Part shown: positions 15,427 through 22,682 of the stretch, piece after piece | Numbering within the stretch: the first letter of the stretch is position 1 | Layout of the letters: each line of letters starts with the position of its first letter | Position numbers and translations under genes: made by a program | The notes under the pieces: model-generated | The model's input: only the letters and a program-made list of their open reading frames with translations | Databases searched by the model: none | What the model was told of the DNA's origin: nothing | Source of the DNA: Pseudoxanthomonas japonensis | Lineage (GTDB): Bacteria; Pseudomonadota; Gammaproteobacteria; Xanthomonadales; Xanthomonadaceae | Direction of reading: 5' to 3' | Length of the DNA stretch: 64,000 nt | NCBI RefSeq assembly: GCF_010093445.1 | Contig: NZ_PDWW01000016.1 | Location: forward strand, 1-64,000

Positions 15427-15497
15427 TGGTGGCGTGCCGGAATCGAACCGGCGACTTCGGGCAGCGCCCGCTGCTCTATCCAACTCGAGCTAACGCC
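15427..15497 (-). ncRNA. Degenerate tRNA-like sequence B (anticodon loop lost, CCA end encoded)
   Basis: The minus strand reads GGCGT at the 5' side, a D arm with one inserted base (GCTC-GAGTTGGATA-GAGC), an anticodon stem CGGGC/GCCCG closed by only three bases (GCT), a perfect T arm (GCCGG-TTCGATT-CCGGC), and ACGCC-A-CCA at the 3' end. The acceptor is thus five pairs with an encoded ACCA tail. With no anticodon loop it cannot decode. Its last base is directly followed by tRNA-like sequence A without a spacer. It could be a nicked-tRNA mimic or the relic of a real tRNA gene. Confidence 0.6.
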
Positions 15498-15845
15498 TTC
15501 GAGGAACACCGTCTCCCACGCTTCGGCATACGCCACGGCAGCGCCGCGCGCACCGGACGGGACACGAGCCCGTACCGCTGTAGCGTGTTCGATCGATGCT
15601 CCGCATTGCCGGCTGTCGCCAACCGGCAATCCGTTCGGGCGCAGTGCACCCTTGTGGTGTCCATTCCCCGCGCCGCTCGCGTCGAAGCATCACAACGCAG
15701 CGCACATGCGCCGGTCGCAGCCGCGCCCCTGCCTCGGGGCGCACGCGTGCGCTACCCGGATGCTCCAGGGCGGAAAGAAACTTCCGTGGTGGAATGGAAA
15801 GAACCTGGTCGATGCATGCGCATCCTCCGCGAACGCTGGAAACAA
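15498..15845. other. Gene-free stretch between the tRNA-like pair and the 40-codon gene
   Basis: I see no credible coding region. There are further inverted repeats: 15605-15630 (8-bp stem ATTGCCGG/CCGGCAAT), 15723-15742 (7-bp stem GCGCCCC/GGGGCGC) and a 14-bp palindrome at 15739-15752. The promoter for the tRNA-like/slipin/rtcB unit should lie here, but I could not identify it with confidence. Confidence 0.4.
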
Positions 15846-15877
15846 AACGCCCCCGGGACGTGCGACCCGAGGGCGTT
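15846..15877 (-). terminator. Intrinsic terminator of the 40-codon gene
   Basis: A 12-bp stem with one G-U pair (15846-15857 with 15866-15877, loop of eight) is followed on the minus strand by TTGTTT. It lies 53 bp after the small gene's stop. On the plus strand no U tract follows, so the direction is minus. Confidence 0.75.
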
Positions 15878-15887
15878 CGCGTTCCTC

Positions 15888-15912
15888 GGGAGATCGGGGT
15901 GACCGATCTCCC
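15888..15912 (-). terminator. Strong hairpin after the 40-codon gene
   Basis: A perfect 10-bp stem GGGAGATCGG/CCGATCTCCC with a five-base loop begins 18 bp after the stop of the small gene and immediately precedes the second hairpin at 15846-15877. It may be the first half of a tandem terminator or a 3'-end stabiliser. Confidence 0.5.
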
Positions 15913-15929
15913 AGGGAGTCAGTCGGATG

Positions 15930-16052
15930 TCAGAAGCGCAGGCACCGCGCGCGTTCGCTATCGCGCAGATAGCCGCCGTTCGCGTGCAGCACCATGCCGC
16001 AGCGCGATGGCTGCAGGGCGGGCTTGCTGTCGAAGGAATGGGCGGGCTTCAT
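15930..16052 (-). CDS. Putative small protein, 40 aa
   Basis: An ATG-initiated frame of 40 codons begins MKPAHSFDSKPALQPS and ends ARCLRF. It contains two cysteines and a GMVLHANGGYL core. It has a promoter-like sequence 49 bp upstream, a stop followed within 18 bp by a strong hairpin and then a terminator, so the transcription unit fits this frame exactly. There is no membrane helix or signal peptide. No clear Shine-Dalgarno is seen (AAGCGAA only), and I do not recognise a family. It could instead be a leader peptide or a chance frame in an sRNA. Confidence 0.5.
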   Translation of the reverse strand: MKPAHSFDSKPALQPSRCGMVLHANGGYLRDSERARCLRF

Positions 16053-16100
16053 GAGAAAATTCGCTTGGTGAAAAAACGGCCACGGGGCCGACGGGCGCGG

Positions 16101-16129
16101 ACAATACGCCGCTTGTTTGCGAAGCGCAA
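16101..16129 (-). promoter_or_regulatory. Sigma-70-type promoter for the 40-codon gene
   Basis: On the minus strand TTGCGC (16129-16124) is followed after exactly 17 bases by TATTGT (16106-16101), placing a start of transcription near 16094. A TA-rich stretch (16132-16150) lies just upstream of the -35 box, unusual in this GC-rich DNA and UP-element-like. Confidence 0.5.
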
Positions 16130-16231
16130 CACTTTTTTAATTTTATTTTCGATGGCCGACCGGCGGCACCGGAAGGAAGCACCAGTGGCTGCCGCTAGAA
16201 TGACGCACCTCATCCCCTCGCGCCTCGCACC

Positions 16232-17284
16232 GTGGCCTCAAAATTTTCCGACCCCGCGCTCGACGCGCTGATGCTGCCCTTTGCGCAGGGCCAACTCGCC
16301 TGGCCTGACGGACCGGCGCTGTTCCTGCGCGCACGCGACGGCGCCGCGTTGCGTCAGTTCCCGCTGGCGCAGCTGGTGTGCGAACAGAGCTTCCGCCCCG
16401 ATGCTGAACTGCTGGAGCGCGCGGGGCTGCGCGTGGTGGCCGATGCCGCCAACGATGGCGCGCGCTATCCGCTGGTGCTGGTGCTACCGCCGCGTCAGCG
16501 CGAGGAAGCGCGCGCGTTGCTGGCACGCGCGGTGCAACTCGTCGCGCCCGGCGGCATCGTCGTCGCGGCGATGACCAACAACGAAGGCGCGAAATCGGGC
16601 GAGGCGGATCTGAAGCAGCTCACGGGTATCGCGGGCAGCTTGACCAAGTTCCATTGCCGCACGTTCTGGACGCGGCCGCTCGGCGAGACCGTCGACAGCG
16701 CCTTGCTGGCGCAGTGGTCGTCGCTGGACGCGCCGCGCCGGATCGAGGGCGGACGCTTCCTCAGCCGTCCCGGCGTGTTTGCCTGGAATCGCATCGATCC
16801 GGCGTCCGCCTTGCTGGTCGAATGCCTGCCGACCGATATCGCCGGTCATGGCGCGGACCTCGGTGCCGGGTGGGGCTTCCTGTCGCTGTCGCTGCTCGAG
16901 CGTTGCCCGGGCATCACCGCGCTGGATCTCTACGAGGCCGAGGCACGCGCGCTTACGCTGGCGAAGGGCAATCTGGGCAGCGTCACATCGTCTGCGCGCC
17001 TCGATTTCCGCTGGCACGACGTCACGGCCGGCCTGCCGGAACGCTACGACTTCATCGTCAGCAATCCGCCGTTCCATACGCAGAGTCGCGCGGATCGTCC
17101 GGATATCGGCCAGCGCTTCATCACCGCTGCGGCCGCTGCACTGAAGCCGGGGGGGCGCCTGTGGCTGGTGGCCAACCGTCATCTGCCGTACGAGCAGACC
17201 TTGAACGACAGCTTCGGCGAGATACGCGTGGCCGGTGAACGCGACGGCTTCAAGGTGATCGCTGCAACGAAGGCAAGGCGGTGA
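16232..17284 (+). CDS. rsmC: Class I SAM-dependent methyltransferase, RsmC-like
   Basis: This 350-residue protein has the two-domain layout of RsmC, the 16S rRNA G1207 N2-methyltransferase. A degenerate N-terminal methyltransferase-like half is followed by a catalytic half with SAM motif I ADLGAGWGFLS (about residue 210) and the catalytic NPPFH motif (about residue 283). The start is the GTG at 16232; no better ATG is upstream. The next gene, rsuA, also modifies 16S rRNA and begins four bases after the stop, supporting an rRNA-modification operon. The exact target (G1207) is inferred from architecture. Confidence 0.85.
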   Translation: MASKFSDPALDALMLPFAQGQLAWPDGPALFLRARDGAALRQFPLAQLVCEQSFRPDAELLERAGLRVVADAANDGARYPLVLVLPPRQREEARALLARAVQLVAPGGIVVAAMTNNEGAKSGEADLKQLTGIAGSLTKFHCRTFWTRPLGETVDSALLAQWSSLDAPRRIEGGRFLSRPGVFAWNRIDPASALLVECLPTDIAGHGADLGAGWGFLSLSLLERCPGITALDLYEAEARALTLAKGNLGSVTSSARLDFRWHDVTAGLPERYDFIVSNPPFHTQSRADRPDIGQRFITAAAAALKPGGRLWLVANRHLPYEQTLNDSFGEIRVAGERDGFKVIAATKARR

Positions 17285-17288
17285 GCGC

Positions 17289-17996
17289 ATGAAGATCGTC
17301 AAGCACATCGCCAACCTCGGCTACGGCAGCCGCAAGCAGGTGCAGTGGATGTTCCGCGAAGGGCGCATCACCGATGCGGACGGCGAGGTACTGTATGCCG
17401 ACGATCCGGTCGACCACGACAACATCCGGGTGGATGGCGAACCGCTGGATCCGGCGCCCGGCCTGGCGATCCTGCTGCACAAGCCGGTCGGCTACACCTG
17501 TTCGACCAAGGACACGGGACGCATCGTCTACGACCTGTTCCCGCAACGCTTCCGCGAGCGCTCGCCGGTGCTGTCCACGGTCGGCCGACTGGATCGCGAG
17601 ACGAGTGGGTTGCTGCTGCTCACCGACGACGGCGGGCTGCTGCACCGGATCATCTCGCCGAAAGCCAATCTGCCCAAGGTATACGACGCGACCTTTGCGG
17701 AAGACCTGCGCGGAGACGAGGCTGCGCTCTTCGCCAGCGGGACGATGATGCTGGAGTCGGAGCAGACGGCGCTCGCACCGGCGCAGCTGCATGTGATCGA
17801 TCCGCGCCATGCGCAGCTGACGCTCACCGAAGGCCGTTACCACCAGGTGCGCCGCATGTTCGCCGCGGTCGGCAACCATGTGCAGGCGCTGCATCGCAGT
17901 CGCGTGGGTGGCCTGACCCTGGACGGACTGCCGGAGGGGCAGTGGCGGATCCTCGATGAAGGCGATCTGCGCCGGTTGTTTGGAGCAGGCGAATGA
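17289..17996 (+). CDS. rsuA: 16S rRNA pseudouridine synthase RsuA
   Basis: This 235-residue pseudouridine synthase has a short N-terminal S4-like RNA-binding segment (GSRKQVQWMFREGRI) and the catalytic motif GRLDRETSGLLLLT with the nucleophilic Asp near residue 102. The C-terminal EGRYHQVRRMFAAVGN is characteristic of the RsuA/RluB/E/F group. It probably makes pseudouridine 516 in 16S rRNA. The ATG follows the methyltransferase stop by four bases, and the stop overlaps the ATG of the downstream HAD gene. Confidence 0.9.
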   Translation: MKIVKHIANLGYGSRKQVQWMFREGRITDADGEVLYADDPVDHDNIRVDGEPLDPAPGLAILLHKPVGYTCSTKDTGRIVYDLFPQRFRERSPVLSTVGRLDRETSGLLLLTDDGGLLHRIISPKANLPKVYDATFAEDLRGDEAALFASGTMMLESEQTALAPAQLHVIDPRHAQLTLTEGRYHQVRRMFAAVGNHVQALHRSRVGGLTLDGLPEGQWRILDEGDLRRLFGAGE

Positions 17997-18682
17997 CAGC
18001 ACGGGGACTGCCGTTCACGCCCGCGGCGGTGATCTTCGACATGGATGGGCTGATGCTGGACAGCGAGCGCGCCATCATCGGCTGTCTGGCCGAAGCGGCG
18101 CGCGAAGCCGGCCACGACCTGCCCGAGGTGCTGTGGCTGTCGATGGTGGGTCATAGCGAAGCCGTGTGCCGGCATCTGCTGGACGAAGCGGTCGGCGAGG
18201 CGCAACGCGAGCTCATCCTGCAGCGCTCGCATGTGCTGTACGACGCCGTCGTCGCGGCAGGCGTGCCGCACCGCCCCGGCATCATCGCGATGCTGGATTT
18301 CCTGCAGACGCGCGGCATTCCCCGTGCCGTCGCCACGTCCACCCGGCGTCCGCTGGCACTGAAGAAGCTCGCGGCCTCTGGCCTGCTGCCGCATTTCGAT
18401 GCGGTATGCACCAGCAGCGATGTCGAACACCCCAAGCCCGCTCCCGACGTCTACCTGCTGGCTGCGCATTCGCTGGGCGTCGAACCGGCGCAGTGCCTGG
18501 TGCTGGAGGACTCCCCGACCGGCGTGCGCGCTGCACTGGCGGCCGGCATGTATCCGGTCCAGATTCCGGATCTGCTCGAGCCCGATGATGCGGCGCGAGC
18601 GCTGGGTCACGTCATCCTGCCGTCGCTGGATGATGCAAGGCAGCTGCTGGAGCAGCAGTTGGCCGCCGACAGCCTTTTGTAG
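17993..18682 (+). CDS. HAD family phosphatase
   Basis: This 229-residue HAD-IA hydrolase has motif I DMDGLMLDSE (nucleophile Asp about residue 14), motif II in VATSTRRP, Lys in EHPKPAPDVY and motif III VLEDSPTGVRAA. The alpha-helical cap fits the beta-phosphoglucomutase/GS1-like subfamily; the substrate is unknown. The start overlaps the rsuA stop (ATGA). Its own stop codon TAG lies inside the REP sequence at 18678, so the C-terminal end is set by the repeat insertion. Confidence 0.88.
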   Translation: MTARGLPFTPAAVIFDMDGLMLDSERAIIGCLAEAAREAGHDLPEVLWLSMVGHSEAVCRHLLDEAVGEAQRELILQRSHVLYDAVVAAGVPHRPGIIAMLDFLQTRGIPRAVATSTRRPLALKKLAASGLLPHFDAVCTSSDVEHPKPAPDVYLLAAHSLGVEPAQCLVLEDSPTGVRAALAAGMYPVQIPDLLEPDDAARALGHVILPSLDDARQLLEQQLAADSLL

Positions 18683-18706
18683 GAGCGACGTAAGTCGCGA
18701 CCGCAC
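18678..18706 (+). repeat. Left REP of the RAYT unit
   Basis: This 29-bp element starts TGTAGGAGCGACG and contains the hairpin GCGAC-GTAA-GTCGC after the GTAG tetranucleotide. It is the exact reverse complement of 19291-19319, apart from a one-base frame at the ends, and supplies the TAG stop codon of the HAD gene. Confidence 0.9.
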
Positions 18707-18777
18707 GGCAAAACCTCACGCGCTCGCGCGCCATGTCCTGATGCCCCCAAGTCCAATGACTTCACAAGCTGTGCGTC

Positions 18778-19269
18778 ATGGAAGACTTGTCAAGCAAAAG
18801 GATTTCAGGACACGCAGCGCTCCGGCGCGGGCGTACCTCGGTCGAAGGGCAGGTATACCTGGTTACTTTCGTCGTGCGCGATCGCAGGCCGCTGTTCCTT
18901 GATCCGGCTATCGCTCACGAGACCGCGCGAGCGATCGCGGACAGGCGCCTCTGGTATCGATCACGGCTGCTGGCCTGGGTGCTGATGCCGGACCATTGGC
19001 ATGGCCTGATTGAACTGGGGGCTCTGGAAACCCTTTCCGTCTGCGTGCAAAGGTTGAAGGCCAATACGTCCCGTGCTTTCCGAGCGGAGCGGGGGCATGG
19101 CGGTGTATGGGCACCCGGTTTCCATGACCGTGCGATGCGGTCTTGCGACGATCTCAAGATGGCGGCGCGCTATGTGGTCGCGAATCCGTTACGCGCAGGA
19201 TTGGTCGACGCGATCGGGAAGTACCCTTACTGGGATGCGGTGTGGTTGGGCGATGCGTGCCTTGGGTAA
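18778..19269 (+). CDS. REP-associated tyrosine transposase (RAYT, TnpA-REP)
   Basis: This 163-residue Y1/HUH nuclease is related to IS200/IS605 TnpA. The HUH motif is HWH in LMPDHWHGLIEL and the catalytic Tyr is in AARYVVANPLRAGLV. The N-terminus YLVTFVVRDRRPLF and VWAPGFHDRAM are typical of RAYTs. It lies between two perfect inverted GTAG-type REPs, the classical REPtron layout in which the enzyme recognises and moves its cognate REPs as single-stranded DNA. All motifs are intact and the length is normal, so it is probably active or recently active. Confidence 0.93.
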   Translation: MEDLSSKRISGHAALRRGRTSVEGQVYLVTFVVRDRRPLFLDPAIAHETARAIADRRLWYRSRLLAWVLMPDHWHGLIELGALETLSVCVQRLKANTSRAFRAERGHGGVWAPGFHDRAMRSCDDLKMAARYVVANPLRAGLVDAIGKYPYWDAVWLGDACLG

Positions 19270-19290
19270 GGCTCCCGAGCGCGGAAGGCG

Positions 19291-19319
19291 TGCGGTCGCG
19301 ACTTACGTCGCTCCTACAG
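19291..19319 (-). repeat. Right REP of the RAYT unit
   Basis: This mirror copy of the left REP ends CTCCTACA and is in opposite orientation. The two REPs bracket the RAYT gene at 72 bp before its start and 21 bp after its stop. It ends 17 bp before the stop of the DUF1415 gene. Confidence 0.9.
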
Positions 19320-19336
19320 AAGGGCGCGTCGCTCTG

Positions 19337-19900
19337 CTACTCCACGAACAGCTTCGCCCAGCCCGCATGCCCCAGTGCATCCAGCGTCTTCACGTTGCGC
19401 TCGACGATCACCTCGGGGTCCGGGAACGCGTCCACCGCGCGGTCGATGCTGGCTTCGCGCAGCAGGTGCAGGGTGGGGTAGGGCGAACGGTTGGTGTAGT
19501 TGCTGATGTCGTCCGGCATGGTACCGGCGAACTGGTAGTCGGGATGGAAGCTGGCGACCTGGATCTCGCCCTGCAGGTCGAGCGCCTCGACCGCCGCATC
19601 GGCGTTGTCGAGGAAGTCGTTGTAGTCCAGGAAATCGGTCAGCACGTCCGGATGCACGATCAGCGTGGTGTCGACCTGCTCCGGATCGGTGTCGCGTAGC
19701 AGCACCAGTTCTTCCGCCAGTTCCTCCAGCAGCGCTTCCGGCGTGCTGGCGTCGCTCAGCACGAAGCGGACCTGCTGCTTCACGTACACCGCCTTGGCGA
19801 ACGGACACAGGTTCAGGCCGATCACCGCGCGTTCCACCCAGCGGCGGGTGGCATCGAGCGGATCGGGCGTGTCGCCGGGCGTGGTCGGTGCGTCAGTCAC
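19337..19900 (-). CDS. DUF1415 domain-containing protein
   Basis: This 187-residue soluble protein has the DUF1415 signature near its N-terminus, RRWVERAVIGLNLCPFAKAV, followed by TTLIVHPDVLTDFLDYNDFL and VASFHPDYQFAGT, NRSPYPTLHLLREAS. The family is common in proteobacteria and has no assigned biochemical role; the conserved Cys-Pro and the His/Asp motifs could be catalytic. Its start overlaps the end of the yajQ gene by 8 bp, so the two are translationally linked on the minus strand. Confidence 0.9.
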   Translation of the reverse strand: MTDAPTTPGDTPDPLDATRRWVERAVIGLNLCPFAKAVYVKQQVRFVLSDASTPEALLEELAEELVLLRDTDPEQVDTTLIVHPDVLTDFLDYNDFLDNADAAVEALDLQGEIQVASFHPDYQFAGTMPDDISNYTNRSPYPTLHLLREASIDRAVDAFPDPEVIVERNVKTLDALGHAGWAKLFVE

Positions 19901-20375
19901 GGAAGTTGTCGAACTGCAGCGGCAGCTCGAACTCGGTCTTCTTCAGCAGGGCGATGACGTCCTGCAGGTCGTCGCGCTTCTTGCCGGTGACGCGCAGCTT
20001 GTCGCCATTGATCTGCGCCTCGACCTTCAGCTTGGCGTCCTTGATGGTGGAGACGATCTTCTTGGCCAGCTTCTGCTCGATGCCCTGCTGGACGGTGATC
20101 TTCTGGCGCGCGCCGGCCAGGTTGGTTTCCACGTCGCCGAAGTCCAGGCAGCGGGCATCGATCTGCCGTGCGATCAGGCGCGCGCGCAGGATGTCGGTCA
20201 TCTGCTTGAGCTGGAAATCGCTGGGCGCGGACTGGGTGATCAGCTTCTCTTCCAGCACGAACTTGGCGTCCACGCCCTTGAAGTCGAAGCGGGTGGACAG
20301 TTCGCGGTTGGCCTGGTCCACGGCATTGGTCAGCTCGTGCACGTTGACTTCGGAGACGACGTCGAAGGAGGGCAT
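19893..20375 (-). CDS. yajQ: YajQ family cyclic-di-GMP-binding protein
   Basis: This 160-residue protein begins MPSFDVVSEVNVHELTNAV and ends FELPLQFDNFRD, the full YajQ length with two ferredoxin-like halves. In Xanthomonas campestris the homologue XC_3703 binds cyclic di-GMP and works with a LysR-type regulator in virulence control, which is established for the family. The start is fixed by the conserved MPSFD; the upstream in-frame codons are arginine-rich and not conserved. It overlaps the DUF1415 gene. Confidence 0.93.
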   Translation of the reverse strand: MPSFDVVSEVNVHELTNAVDQANRELSTRFDFKGVDAKFVLEEKLITQSAPSDFQLKQMTDILRARLIARQIDARCLDFGDVETNLAGARQKITVQQGIEQKLAKKIVSTIKDAKLKVEAQINGDKLRVTGKKRDDLQDVIALLKKTEFELPLQFDNFRD

Positions 20376-20406
20376 GGAGAAAATCCTGTAGCGGGGCCGC
20401 GGAATT

Positions 20407-21105
20407 CTACCGCGCGTCGGGAAGCGGCACCGCACCGGCCGAAGCGCGAGCGCGTGCGGATCGCCGCAGACCCGCAAGGCGGCGGACGGCTTCGCACACC
20501 AGCAGGGGGACGATCCAGCTGCACCAGAGCAGCGTCGCGATCAGGGCCGGCGATGGCGCGAGTCCGCCGGCGATGGCAAGGGGCAGCGACAGGCGGAAGA
20601 TGATCGGTGCCAGCGTCACCGCGTAGTTGCGGACCATCCAGCGACGGTGCCGCTCCACCGCGCCGCGCAGGATGGCGGCCAGTCCGGTGAGCGCCGTGGT
20701 GAGCCAGGCCAGCGCGGTGGCAGCGAACGCGGCGCGGATGGCGAACGGGGCGGGCGAGGTGGCGATCAGTCCGATGGCGCCCGTCGCGGCGACCAGCATG
20801 CCCACCAGATAGATGCGGCCGGTCAGGCGATGCAGGCGTGGCTGGCGCAGGCGCCACTGGGTCAGGAACTGCACCGGTCCGAGCAGGACGGTGGTGAGGC
20901 CGCCGGCAAGATGCAGCCACAGCCAGCCCCGTCGCGTCATGAACATGCCGTACGCGGCCGAATCGAGATGCCGGTACTTGCCGTAGGCGGCAAGCAGGAA
21001 CTCGACACTGGCGATCGCGAGCAGCAGCCACAGGCCGGCCCAGGCCAGGCGCAGGGCAAGACGGGAAGGTGGTGAGGCGTCGGTACGCGGAGCGATCCCT
21101 GTCAT
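20407..21105 (-). CDS. DUF2306 domain-containing membrane protein
   Basis: This 232-residue inner-membrane protein has about six or seven hydrophobic segments, with RRGWLWLHLAGGLTTVLLGPVQFL, HRLTGRIYLVGMLVAATGAIGLI and ERHRRWMVRNYAVTLAPIIFRL. The paired His-Arg motifs (LHRLTGRIY, RHRRWMVRNY) are the DUF2306 signature and suggest a haem or quinone site, which is inference. The ATG at 21105 precedes the first helix. It ends 31 bp before yajQ on the same strand. Confidence 0.85.
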   Translation of the reverse strand: MTGIAPRTDASPPSRLALRLAWAGLWLLLAIASVEFLLAAYGKYRHLDSAAYGMFMTRRGWLWLHLAGGLTTVLLGPVQFLTQWRLRQPRLHRLTGRIYLVGMLVAATGAIGLIATSPAPFAIRAAFAATALAWLTTALTGLAAILRGAVERHRRWMVRNYAVTLAPIIFRLSLPLAIAGGLAPSPALIATLLWCSWIVPLLVCEAVRRLAGLRRSARARASAGAVPLPDAR

Positions 21106-21182
21106 CGGCCTGCCTGCGCGGGTGGGTGCGCGCAGGGTAGCGCACGCCGGTGCCACGCGGTCTTCCAGGGCGATAATGGCCC

Positions 21183-22067
21183 ATGTCCGTCGCCCGTCCC
21201 TCGCTCGCTTCCGCCGTCCTGCTGATGCTGGCGGCCGTACTGATGTTCGCCCTGATGGATGCCGGCCTGAAGCTGCTGTCGGCGCACTACCCGCCGCTGC
21301 AGGTGGCGGCCCTGCGCGGCCTGTCGTCGCTGCCGCTGGTGACGGTGTGGGTGCTGGCAACGGTGCCCGCGCGTTCGCTGTTGCGCGTGCATTGGCCGCT
21401 GCACCTGCTGCGTGGCGCGCTGGGCGTGGCGATGATGGCCGGCTTCGTCTACGGGCTGCGCACGATGCCGCTCTCCACCGCGTATGCGATCACGTTCGTC
21501 GCGCCGCTGCTGGTCACCGCGATGGCGGGACCCTTGCTGAAGGAGAAGGTCGGCGCCGCGCGGTGGACCGCGATCGGTATCGGACTGGTCGGCGTGCTGG
21601 TGATCCTGCGGCCGACTGGTGAGGGCATGCTGACCGGTGGCGGTCTGGCGATCCTGGTCGCGGCGATCTGCTATGCGTTGGGCGCGATTACCGTACGCAT
21701 GCTGGCGCAGCGCGACAGCACGCAGGCGATGGTGTTCTGGTTCGTCGTGCTGCTGTCGCTGGGCGCGTGGTTGCTGGCACTGCCGGCGTGGAAGCCGCTG
21801 CAGTCGCAGCATCTGTGGATCATCGCCGGCGTCGGCGTGTCCGGTTCGCTGGCGCAGGTGGCGCTGACCGAAGCCTTCCGCCGTGGCGAGGCGTCGCTGA
21901 TCGCGCCGCTGGAGTACACCGCGCTGCTGTGGGGCGTGCTGCTGGACGTGGCGTTGTGGTCGGTACTGCCGGACGGCGTCACCTGGATCGGAGCGGGCAT
22001 CATCGTGGCGAGCGGGCTCTACCTGTTGAGGCGCGAAAAGGTCCACGTGGAAGCCGAGCATCCTTGA
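21183..22067 (+). CDS. EamA/DMT family transporter
   Basis: This 294-residue inner-membrane protein has ten hydrophobic helices arranged as two EamA repeats (MLAAVLMFALMDAGLKLLSAHYPPLQVAALRG in the first, LVAAICYALGAITVRML in the second). Metabolite exporters of this family move amino acids, nucleotides or sugars; the substrate cannot be read here. It is divergent from the DUF2306 gene, and a small membrane-protein gene follows after 24 bp. Confidence 0.9.
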   Translation: MSVARPSLASAVLLMLAAVLMFALMDAGLKLLSAHYPPLQVAALRGLSSLPLVTVWVLATVPARSLLRVHWPLHLLRGALGVAMMAGFVYGLRTMPLSTAYAITFVAPLLVTAMAGPLLKEKVGAARWTAIGIGLVGVLVILRPTGEGMLTGGGLAILVAAICYALGAITVRMLAQRDSTQAMVFWFVVLLSLGAWLLALPAWKPLQSQHLWIIAGVGVSGSLAQVALTEAFRRGEASLIAPLEYTALLWGVLLDVALWSVLPDGVTWIGAGIIVASGLYLLRREKVHVEAEHP

Positions 22068-22091
22068 CGCGCATTGCGGCATGATGCGGGC

Positions 22092-22640
22092 ATGCCGATC
22101 GTCCTCGTCCTGCTGTTCGTCTTCCTGTTGCTCGCCCTGTGGGTGGTGCTGCTGCCGCTCTCGCTTTGGCAGCGCTACCGCTACGGCCGCGCACGCCGCA
22201 TGGCGCGACGCTGGCTGCTGACGCTCAATGCCTGGAGCCTGCTGGTGTCGGTCGCCATCTTCGTCGCGGTCAGCGCCTTCGGCCTGTTCTGGTGGCCGGA
22301 CAGCCTGGTCGGCGCGGGCGTCGGGTTGCTGGCGGGCAGCGTGCTCGGTCTGCTCGGCGTCTGGCTGACGCGCTGGGAGGTGGCGCCGCAGGGCGTTTTC
22401 TACCAGCCCAACGCCTGGCTGGCGCTGCTGCTGGTCGCCATTGTCGCCGGCCGCATCGTGCTGGGCATGGTGCAGATGGTGCAGTACTGGCGCTCGGATG
22501 CCGCACCGGCGACGCACGCGTTGCTGAGCGGGCACGGCAGCCTGCTGGCGGTGGCGGGTCTGTTGCTGGGCTACTACCTGGTCTATGCGTGGTGCGTGAA
22601 GTGGCGCGTCGCCCGCCTGGAGCGGTTGCGCGGGCACTAG
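22092..22640 (+). CDS. Hypothetical inner-membrane protein
   Basis: A 182-residue protein with five predicted membrane helices, the first beginning IVLVLLFVFLLLALWVVLLPLSLW right after the start. A basic loop YRYGRARRMARRW follows, so the N-terminus probably faces the periplasm. The helix FGLFWWPDSLVGAGVGLLAGSVLGLLGVWLTRWEV recalls DUF1453/CcdC-like proteins, but I cannot assign it. It lies 24 bp after the EamA transporter gene and may share its transcript. Confidence 0.75.
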   Translation: MPIVLVLLFVFLLLALWVVLLPLSLWQRYRYGRARRMARRWLLTLNAWSLLVSVAIFVAVSAFGLFWWPDSLVGAGVGLLAGSVLGLLGVWLTRWEVAPQGVFYQPNAWLALLLVAIVAGRIVLGMVQMVQYWRSDAAPATHALLSGHGSLLAVAGLLLGYYLVYAWCVKWRVARLERLRGH

Positions 22641-22682
22641 CTCGTCGCATGGTCGGTGTCGCGTCCGGCGCATTCCTGCGCA

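Noticed and set aside
15345-15500. Two ordinary tRNA genes
   Set aside because: One lacks an anticodon loop and the other lacks U33, a full acceptor stem and a 3' CCA. I treat them as tRNA-like, though sequencing error cannot be fully excluded.
15339-15629. Open frames across the tRNA-like region
   Set aside because: They run through the tRNA-like arms, have no ribosome binding site and have arbitrary composition.
15040-15700. A sigma-54 promoter for the slipin-rtcB unit, as expected if RtcR controlled it
   Set aside because: Several GGCAC-like sequences were checked on the minus strand, but none has GC at the required 12-base distance; near misses are off by one base.
18778-19269. IS200/IS605 insertion sequence
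   Set aside because: The protein is of the RAYT group and the flanks are REPs rather than IS200 ends; no TnpB gene is present.
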